Part shown: positions 32,600 to 37,241 of the stretch, in pieces
Position numbering within the stretch: position 1 is the stretch's first letter
Layout: every line of letters starts with the position of its first letter
Assembly: GCA_046732855.1 (NCBI GenBank)
Contig: JBKPNX010000013.1
Location: forward strand, 1-37,241
Direction: 5' to 3'
DNA length: 37,241 nt
From: JBKPNX01 sp046732855
Lineage (GTDB): Bacteria > Pseudomonadota > Alphaproteobacteria > Geminicoccales > Geminicoccaceae
Position numbers and translations under genes: made by a program
Notes under the pieces: model-generated
What the model saw: only the letters and a program-made list of their open reading frames with translations
Told to the model about the DNA's origin: nothing
The model's database searches: none

Positions 32600-33415
32600 T
32601 TGTACCTGCCGAGCATGGCCCACGCGTCGTCATCGGATCACGCGGTGCGCTCGAGCGGCTGGCGCGCCGCAGCCGTCGCCCGCTCGGTCCTGTTCAATCT
32701 CGGTCTGTGGTCCTGGACCGCGGTCATGTTGCTCGGGGCGTTGCTTTGGCTCGCCTTTCCGCCGCGCCTGATGCTCGCCCACTCGCGCTTCTGGATGCGC
32801 GGCGTGCAGTTCCTGCTGACCACGATCGTCGGGCTCGAGTACGAGGTGCGGGGCCGACCCGCGGGCCCCCAGCGCGTCGCGATCTACGCCTTCAAGCACC
32901 AGTCCGCGTGGGAAACGCTCGCCACCCACCTGCTGGTGCCCGGTGCGGCCATCGTCCTGAAGCGCGAGCTGACCCAGATCCCGCTGTTCGGCTGGTGCCT
33001 GCTGCACGCCGGCATGATCCGGATCGACCGCCAGGGGGGATCGCGGTCGTTGCGCGGCCTGATCGAGGCCGGCCGCGCCGCGCTGGCCCGCGGCGCCCCG
33101 ATCTTGATCTTTCCCGAAGGCACGCGCCTCGCGCCGGGCGAGCAGCGCGACTACCAGCCGGGCGTCGCCGCCCTTTACCGGCACCTCGACTGTCAGGTCG
33201 TGCCCGTGGCGCTGAACTCGGGCGTGTTCTGGGGACGCCGCAGCTTCGTCAAGCGGCCCGGGCGGATCGTGGTCGAGTTTCTGCCGCCGATCGAGCCCGG
33301 GCTCGAGCGCCAGGCCTTCATGACCGAGCTGCGCAGCCGGCTGGAGCCGGCGACTGCCCGGCTGGTCGCCGAAGCGCAACGCGAGGCAGCGAGCGCCCGA
33401 AGCGAGCTCAAGTGA
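32600..33415 (+). CDS. plsC: 1-acyl-sn-glycerol-3-phosphate acyltransferase
   Basis: A 271-residue protein from TTG 32600 (GAGAG about 8 bases upstream); ATG 32615 is an alternative start. It transfers an acyl chain to lysophosphatidic acid to make phosphatidic acid at the inner membrane. One or two N-terminal helices (VLFNLGLWSWTAVMLLGALLWLAF) are followed by motif I in the alphaproteobacterial form FKHQSAWET (HxxxxE/D variant), the motif GMIRIDRQG, and FPEGTRLAPGE. The C-terminus includes VVPVALNSGVFWGRRSFVKRPGRIVVEFLPPI. It follows ftsX by 24 bases, an order seen in many alphaproteobacteria. Confidence 0.93.
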   Translation: MYLPSMAHASSSDHAVRSSGWRAAAVARSVLFNLGLWSWTAVMLLGALLWLAFPPRLMLAHSRFWMRGVQFLLTTIVGLEYEVRGRPAGPQRVAIYAFKHQSAWETLATHLLVPGAAIVLKRELTQIPLFGWCLLHAGMIRIDRQGGSRSLRGLIEAGRAALARGAPILIFPEGTRLAPGEQRDYQPGVAALYRHLDCQVVPVALNSGVFWGRRSFVKRPGRIVVEFLPPIEPGLERQAFMTELRSRLEPATARLVAEAQREAASARSELK

Positions 33416-33416
33416 C

Positions 33417-33613
33417 GACGGCTGCCCCGCGACGGCAGAACGAGCAGCGCCTGCGGGCATCGAAGTATTCGTAGTTCCCGCGTTTTGGCCGGCCGCGCTG
33501 GACAGGGTCGGGCGGCAGAAATACGCCGTCGCGCGTACGCCTACGAAGAAGACATCCTCGAATTCTAGGTTGCGCTGCCCCAGCGCCGCCTGACAGGTCT
33601 CCGCGGCGAGCAA
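33417..33613 (-). pseudogene. Relic of an Ada-type methylphosphotriester-sensing N-terminal domain
   Basis: On the minus strand, from TTG 33613, the frame reads LAAETCQAALGQRNLEFEDVFFVGVRATAYFCRP, matching the start of Ada/AlkA-type proteins (FFVGVRTTGIYCRP). The expected CPARxPKRENxxFF then appears in other frames: CPARPAKTREL in a second and PKRGNYEYFDARRRCSFCRRG in a third, ending at TGA beside the plsC stop. The zinc-binding Cys pattern is thus scattered over three frames, and the rest of the protein (AraC and methyltransferase or glycosylase parts) is missing. Intact proteins sense and repair alkylated DNA. It is a dead fragment. Confidence 0.68.
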
Positions 33614-34060
33614 CGTGGCTGGATTGTCTTCACTTTGCGATTACAGTCAACGAGCCGCCTGCCTCAAAATTCTCAGTCATTCTCGTGCCGCCGTCCTTCT
33701 GAATTCGGCCGCATCATAGGCTCAATTTCTCAAGGAACAGAGGAATCGAGGCGACCTCTCTGAGTACGGCGATCCGGCGGTGCCGCTCCATTTGGGATGC
33801 GGACACCTGTTAGCCCCTTCGCCGGATTGTGGAGACGAAGGCTGGTGGCTCAACCAATCGGCTCTTTTTGGGGTGGACTCGGGGCGATCGACCGGCTAAG
33901 CTGATCCAGGAGTTAAGGGCACGCGCGTAACCGAGTTGGCCTAATCGATTTTTTCATCAGGCGAATCGCCTTGATGCGAAACGGCGCCGAGTCCAGCAAA
34001 ACGATGCCGAAGACCGCTGCAAGGCGCGCCTGCCCTGAGTTTCGCCCGATTTCACCCCCG
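33614..34060. other. Intergenic stretch downstream of hslU
   Basis: About 450 bases with no credible gene. It includes a short near-perfect dyad at 33955-33976 (CATCAGGCGA and TCGCC-T-TGATG) next to a T6 run. On the strand transcribed from hslU this run is A6, so it does not form an intrinsic terminator. Confidence 0.4.
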
Positions 34061-35371
34061 CTACAGGATGAACCGCGACAGATCTGCGCCCTCGACCAGG
34101 TGGCTCACCCTGGCGCGCACGTAGTCGGGATCGACGAGCACCACCTCTCCGGCCCGATCCGAGGCGGTGAAGCTGACTTCCTCGACCAGCCGCTCCATCA
34201 CCGTGTGCAGGCGGCGCGCGCCGATGTTCTCGACCCGTTCGTTGATCTCGGCCGCCAGGTAGGCGATTTCGGTGATCGCATCGTCGGTGAACTCCAGGGT
34301 CACCCCTTCGGTCGCGAGCAGCGCGACGTATTGTTTGACCAGGCTGGCCTCCGGCTCGACCAGGATGCGCGCGAGGTCGTCGCGGGTGAGCGGATGCAGC
34401 TCGACCCGGATCGGCAGCCGGCCCTGCAGTTCGGGCAGCATGTCGGACGGCTTGCTGTTGTGGAACGCGCCGCTCGCGATGAACAGGATGTGCTCGGTGC
34501 GCACCGCGCCGTGCTTGGTCGTCACGCTGGTGCCTTCGATCAGCGGCAGGAGATCGCGCTGCACGCCCTCGCGCGAGACATCGGCGCCGATCCTCTCGCC
34601 CCGCGCGGTGATCTTGTCGATCTCGTCGAGGAACACGATGCCGTCCTGCTCGACCGCGTGCAGGGCCTCGCGCCGCACCTGATCCTGATCGAGCAGCTTG
34701 TCGGCCTCCTCCTCCATGAGCAGCCCGTAGCTGTCGGTGACCGACATCCGCTTGCGCTTGGTGCGTTCGCCGAACGCCTTGCCGAAGATGTCGCCGAGAT
34801 TGAGCATGCCCATCTGCGCGCCGGGCATTCCGGGAATGTCGAAGGTCGGCAGCATGCCGCTGCTGCGGTCGGCGACCTCGAGCTCGATTTCCCGGTCGGC
34901 AAGCGCGCCCTCGCGCAGCAGGCGGCGGAATTTGTCGCGGGTCTCGCGCCCCGCATTCGCCCCGACCAGCGCGTCGAGCACCCGCTCCTCGGCGTTGAGC
35001 TCGGCCTTGGCCGAGACCTCCTTGCGCAGCCGCTCGCGGGTCATGGTCAGGCTGACCTCGACCAGATCGCGGATGATCGATTCGACGTCGCGACCGACGT
35101 AGCCGATCTCGGTGAACTTGGTCGCCTCGACCTTGAGGAACGGCGCGTGGGCGAGCCGCGCCAGGCGCCGCGCGATCTCGGTCTTGCCGCAGCCGGTCGG
35201 GCCGATGGTCAGAATGTTCTTGGGCAGCACCTCCTCGCGCAGCGTCTCGTCGAGCTGCTGGCGCCGCCAGCGGTTGCGCAGCGCGATCGCGACCGCCCGC
35301 TTGGCCGCGTCCTGGCCGACGATGAAGCGATCGAGTTCGGAGACGATCTCGCGGGGGGTCAGCGCAGTCAT
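34061..35371 (-). CDS. hslU: ATP-dependent protease ATPase subunit HslU
   Basis: A 436-residue AAA+ unfoldase from ATG 35371, overlapping the hslV stop by four bases (ATGA). Walker A GPTGCGKT at 57-64, pore loop GYVGRD at 90-95, an intermediate domain about 110-235 (GMLPTFDIPGMPGAQMGMLNLGDIFGKAFG), Walker B IVFLDEI at 244-250, a sensor region IASGAFHNSKPSDMLPELQGRLPIRVEL, and the conserved C-terminal DLSRFIL that docks into HslV. With HslV it forms the two-component protease that degrades misfolded and regulatory proteins. Translational coupling to hslV suits assembly of the complex. Confidence 0.97.
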   Translation of the reverse strand: MTALTPREIVSELDRFIVGQDAAKRAVAIALRNRWRRQQLDETLREEVLPKNILTIGPTGCGKTEIARRLARLAHAPFLKVEATKFTEIGYVGRDVESIIRDLVEVSLTMTRERLRKEVSAKAELNAEERVLDALVGANAGRETRDKFRRLLREGALADREIELEVADRSSGMLPTFDIPGMPGAQMGMLNLGDIFGKAFGERTKRKRMSVTDSYGLLMEEEADKLLDQDQVRREALHAVEQDGIVFLDEIDKITARGERIGADVSREGVQRDLLPLIEGTSVTTKHGAVRTEHILFIASGAFHNSKPSDMLPELQGRLPIRVELHPLTRDDLARILVEPEASLVKQYVALLATEGVTLEFTDDAITEIAYLAAEINERVENIGARRLHTVMERLVEEVSFTASDRAGEVVLVDPDYVRARVSHLVEGADLSRFIL

Positions 35372-35925
35372 GACGGCTCGATGACTTCCAGGGTCAAATG
35401 GGTATTGGTGTAGACGCAGATCCCGGCGGCGATGGTCATCGCCTTGCGCACGATCGCTTCGGCGCTCATGCCCGCGACGTCGATCAGCGCGCGCGCGGCC
35501 GCGAGCGCGACTGGACCGCCCGAGCCGATGCCGATCAGCCCGTCGTCGGGCTCGAGCACATCGCCTTGCCCGGTCAGCAGCAGCGAGACCTCGCCATCCG
35601 CCACGGCCATCATCGCCTCGAGCCGGCGCAGGTAGCGGTCGGTACGCCAGTCCTTGGCGAGTTCGACCGCGGCGCGGGTCAGCTGCCCGGGATGCCGCTC
35701 GAGCTTGGTCTCCAGGCGTTCGAGCAGGGTCAGCGCGTCCGCGGTGCTGCCGGCGAAACCCGCGATGATCTTGCCGCCGGCCAGCCGGCGCACCTTGCGC
35801 GCGCTCGGCTTCAGGATGGTGTTCTGCAGGCTGACCTGACCGTCGCCGCCGACCACCACCTGACCGTCCTTACGCACCGACAGGATCGTGGTGCCGTGAC
35901 AGGCGCCCAACCTAGCTGCGCTCAT
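35368..35925 (-). CDS. hslV: ATP-dependent protease subunit HslV
   Basis: A 185-residue proteasome-like peptidase from ATG 35925. The nucleophile is Thr12 in CHGTTILSVRKDG, so an 11-residue prosequence (MSAARLGACHG) must be removed; in Escherichia coli only the initiator Met is removed, while a short prosequence ending in HG is common in alphaproteobacteria. Further motifs are GDGQVSLQNTILKPSARKVRRL, IAGFAGSTADALTLLERLE and DGLIGIGSGGPVALAAARAL. It assembles as a dodecamer and is activated by HslU, encoded immediately downstream with a four-base overlap. Confidence 0.97.
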   Translation of the reverse strand: MSAARLGACHGTTILSVRKDGQVVVGGDGQVSLQNTILKPSARKVRRLAGGKIIAGFAGSTADALTLLERLETKLERHPGQLTRAAVELAKDWRTDRYLRRLEAMMAVADGEVSLLLTGQGDVLEPDDGLIGIGSGGPVALAAARALIDVAGMSAEAIVRKAMTIAAGICVYTNTHLTLEVIEPS

Positions 35926-36036
35926 GGAGTATCGCGTGTGCCTCGCCCTCCGGTCCGGCCCGCGGCGGGCCGCCGGCAGAATGTGGTCGAGGTCCAGGCG
36001 CGGATCAAGCGGCGCGCGGCGGTGAGGCGCGGCCGC

Positions 36037-36288
36037 TCAGGCGCAGGTGCGCCGCTCCTCCAACCCTGTCGTGGCGCGGACCAGCAGGCGCAGCGCACTG
36101 ACCAGGCCGCGCTGGTCGCGCAACCGGAATGCGGTTGCCGCGAGCACCGCGGCGCTGATCACCGGCTGCACCTCGTGCAGTTCGGCTCGCAGGTCGACGT
36201 TCTGTTCGTGCAAATCGGCGATGGCCAGGTCGTCGCCATCCAGCTGGTCGTGACGGACCGCAGTAATCGAGCTGGGTGCCGTGGTCAT
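36037..36288 (-). CDS. Small hypothetical protein, 83 residues
   Basis: ATG 36288 has AGGA 8 bases upstream. The protein starts MTTAPSSITAVRHDQLDGDD and continues with LAIADLHEQNVDLRAELHEVQPVISAAVLAATAFRLRDQRG, an amphipathic, coiled-coil-like helix stretch, and ends LEERRTCA. There is no signal peptide or recognised family. Its leader holds two strong hairpins, one with a T6 tract (36341-36378), and an AT-rich segment further upstream. Support comes from the ribosome site, the leader architecture and sensible composition; a family match was not recognised. Confidence 0.6.
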   Translation of the reverse strand: MTTAPSSITAVRHDQLDGDDLAIADLHEQNVDLRAELHEVQPVISAAVLAATAFRLRDQRGLVSALRLLVRATTGLEERRTCA

Positions 36289-36315
36289 GGTCGGTTCCTA
36301 GGGGCAAGTCGGTCG

Positions 36316-36337
36316 GGGGGTCTCCTGTCGAACCCCC
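36316..36337 (-). promoter_or_regulatory. Second leader hairpin, possible alternative to the terminator
   Basis: GGGGGT (36316-36321) and ACCCCC (36332-36337) can pair. On the minus-strand RNA this C-rich arm could also pair with the G-rich 3' arm of the terminator hairpin just upstream, giving two mutually exclusive folds. The alternative pairing is inference from the bases. Confidence 0.35.
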
Positions 36338-36340
36338 TCC

Positions 36341-36378
36341 AAAAAAGTCGCCCCCGCTGGCGTCTGCCGGCGAGGGCG
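36341..36378 (-). terminator. Strong intrinsic-terminator-like hairpin in the leader of the 83-residue gene
   Basis: On the minus strand, CGCCC-T-CGC-C-GGC pairs with GCC-A-GCG-G-GGGCG around a four-base loop, and is followed after AC by TTTTTT (A6 at 36341-36346 on the plus strand). This is a textbook intrinsic terminator shape. It ends 53 bases before ATG 36288, so it either ends transcription coming from the PilZ gene (stop 268 bases upstream) or acts as an attenuator in the leader of the small gene. Confidence 0.7.
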
Positions 36379-36504
36379 AATGGAGGGAGGGAGGCACCGT
36401 CTGACTTGACGCCGTACCAATAACGCAGGCTGGAGGAGAAATCAACAAAAAAGTTAACTCGTCAAAACTAATAAAATCTTAGGTAGATGGGTGGCGCGCC
36501 ACTT

Positions 36505-36524
36505 TTGCGTCAATTTTGACGTAA
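36505..36524. promoter_or_regulatory. Operator-like dyad with CGTCAA/TTGACG half-sites
   Basis: TTGCGTCAAT and TTTGACGTAA form an imperfect dyad (eight of ten positions symmetrical). Further CGTCAA/TTGACG elements occur at 36406-36411 and 36460-36465, so four half-sites cluster within 120 bases in the AT-rich gap between the PilZ gene and the small gene. This could be a regulator binding region. No regulator gene is adjacent. Confidence 0.35.
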
Positions 36525-36645
36525 TAGTGATCGTGTCTGGTTCGCCTGGGTGCCTCGGGCGGCGAGCGCGGGATTTTGCTCTGCAGACGGCTCGAAGCCT
36601 GCGCCGGCGCAGGAGAACAGGGCGACCGATCTCGCCGGAATTCGC

Positions 36646-36969
36646 TCAGGCGGTTTCGATATTGGCGGCCAGGAAGCGCGCCAGATCGTCCTGGCGCTGC
36701 GTCTCCAGTTCGAACGCGACGCAGGTACGTCGGTCGGCGACGTTGACCACTCGGCCGGGCAGGCCCCCCTCGAACTCGAAACTCGGGCAGGTCAGCTCGA
36801 CCATCTGGCCGAGCGTGGCCGGGATGGCCGGCTCCAGACCGGCGCCGCCGAGAGACAGATCGCGAATCCAGCAGCGCCAGGGCGCGCCGCGGAACAAGAG
36901 GAGTGCCTCGAGCCGACCCTCGTACCGGGGGTCCAGCCGCTGGTCGTCTATGGGTCTGTCGTCAGTCAC
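36646..36969 (-). CDS. PilZ domain protein (c-di-GMP receptor)
   Basis: A 107-residue single-domain protein from ATG 36969. The c-di-GMP binding motifs are present: RxxxR as Arg15 and Arg19 in DPRYEGRLEA, and D/NxSxxG as DLSLGG at 37-42, followed by GLEPAIPATLGQMVELTCP and GRVVNVADRRTCVAFEL. Stand-alone PilZ proteins relay c-di-GMP levels to motility, secretion or exopolysaccharide machinery. No partner is adjacent. It is divergent from yebC, 156 bases away. Confidence 0.88.
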   Translation of the reverse strand: MTDDRPIDDQRLDPRYEGRLEALLLFRGAPWRCWIRDLSLGGAGLEPAIPATLGQMVELTCPSFEFEGGLPGRVVNVADRRTCVAFELETQRQDDLARFLAANIETA

Positions 36970-37085
36970 GCTTGCGCATCCGCCTCACGCCGCCCGATCC
37001 CGCATGGCGAATACGAGCAACCCGCGGTAAAGGCGACGTTAACGATGGTCGGCAATTCCAGTCCTCTTGGGCACGCACCCGCAAG

Positions 37086-37091
37086 TATGAT
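37086..37091 (+). promoter_or_regulatory. Candidate -10 element before yebC
   Basis: TATGAT matches five of six positions of the sigma-70 -10 box and lies 34 bases before ATG 37126. No good -35 is seen at 16-18 bases upstream, so an activator-dependent or extended promoter would be needed. Confidence 0.3.
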
Positions 37092-37125
37092 ACACACCCA
37101 GGGACACTACCGCACAGAGAGAATC

Positions 37126-37241
37126 ATGGCCGGTCATTCGCAGTTCAAGAACATCATGCACCGCAAGGGGCGCCAGGACGCCAAGCGGGCGCGCGAGTTC
37201 ACCCGGCTGATCCGCGAGGTCCAGGTGGCGGCGCGCTCCGG
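37126..37241 (+). CDS. yebC: YebC/PmpR family protein, N-terminal fragment (runs off window)
   Basis: ATG 37126 with AGAGAG upstream begins MAGHSQFKNIMHRKGRQDAKRAREFTRLIREVQVAARSG, cut by the window end after 38 codons. This is the unmistakable YebC/PmpR start (MAGHSKW/QFKNIxHRKxxQDAKR). The family comprises cytoplasmic proteins first described as transcription regulators and more recently linked to relief of ribosome stalling. In alphaproteobacteria it usually precedes ruvC-ruvA-ruvB, which would lie beyond the window. Confidence 0.95.
   Translation, partial: MAGHSQFKNIMHRKGRQDAKRAREFTRLIREVQVAARS

Noticed and set aside
33955..33976. Hairpin next to a T6 run as an hslU terminator
   Set aside because: The T run is on the wrong side for the hslU transcript (it reads A6), and the plus strand has no gene ending there.
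33971..35413. 480-codon plus-strand open frame opposite hslU
   Set aside because: Antisense shadow of hslU with no recognised motifs.
1..37241. CRISPR arrays, tRNA or rRNA genes, intact insertion sequences, phage integrases
   Set aside because: Looked for regularly spaced repeats, cloverleaf-like segments and recombinase motifs by eye; none found. A computed scan (tRNA covariance model, repeat finder) would be decisive.

Overview
The window is high-GC DNA from a bacterium that looks alphaproteobacterial. The evidence is the gene order of the right-hand third (prs, L25/Ctc, pth, ychF; then an MJ0042 zinc-ribbon gene divergent from ftsE-ftsX-plsC; hslV-hslU; PilZ; yebC), the HslV prosequence form, and the KHQSAWET-type acyltransferase motif. 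A Rhodospirillales- or Geminicoccales-like lineage is an inference from overall style; nothing in the sequence fixes the species.

Left part (1 to about 22.3 kb): an accessory, hydrolase-rich and partly decaying region. It begins with the N-terminal part of a Wzx-like polysaccharide flippase and a frameshifted FkbM methyltransferase relic, which look like the edge of a surface-polysaccharide locus. Next come a Tat-exported alpha/beta hydrolase, a DUF3616 secreted protein (a perfect Crp/Fnr-type dyad lies between them), a DUF2278 plus lamin-tail protein, a relic of a cytochrome peroxidase C-terminus, an exported acetamidase/formamidase with a VOC-family gene, a patatin-like lipoprotein, a TPR-protein relic, another alpha/beta hydrolase, a frameshifted class C beta-lactamase-like gene, an intact relative of it flanked by two small paralogous genes of unknown family, O-acetylhomoserine sulfhydrylase, a hydrolase translationally coupled to mlaA, and a di-heme cytochrome c peroxidase-like gene. 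The 3' end of that cytochrome gene and its downstream DNA match the relic 14 kb away.

Middle (21.8 to 26.7 kb): a small exported beta-rich protein and a lipid-linked glycosylation group. The group has an LPG-synthase-TM-like membrane protein, divergent from a polyprenol-phosphate sugar transferase fused to GtrA, which overlaps a GT39/ArnT-like membrane glycosyltransferase. The likely scheme is charging of a lipid carrier with a sugar, flipping, and periplasmic transfer.

Right part (26.8 to 37.24 kb): conserved housekeeping. It covers PRPP synthesis, translation (L25, Pth, YchF), cell division (FtsEX), phospholipid synthesis (PlsC), proteolysis (HslVU), a c-di-GMP PilZ protein and the start of yebC. 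The only decay seen here is an Ada-type N-terminal domain relic behind plsC. A small unknown gene at 36.0-36.3 kb has a terminator-like hairpin in its leader, a possible attenuator. No tRNA, rRNA, CRISPR array, intact insertion sequence or integrase was seen.
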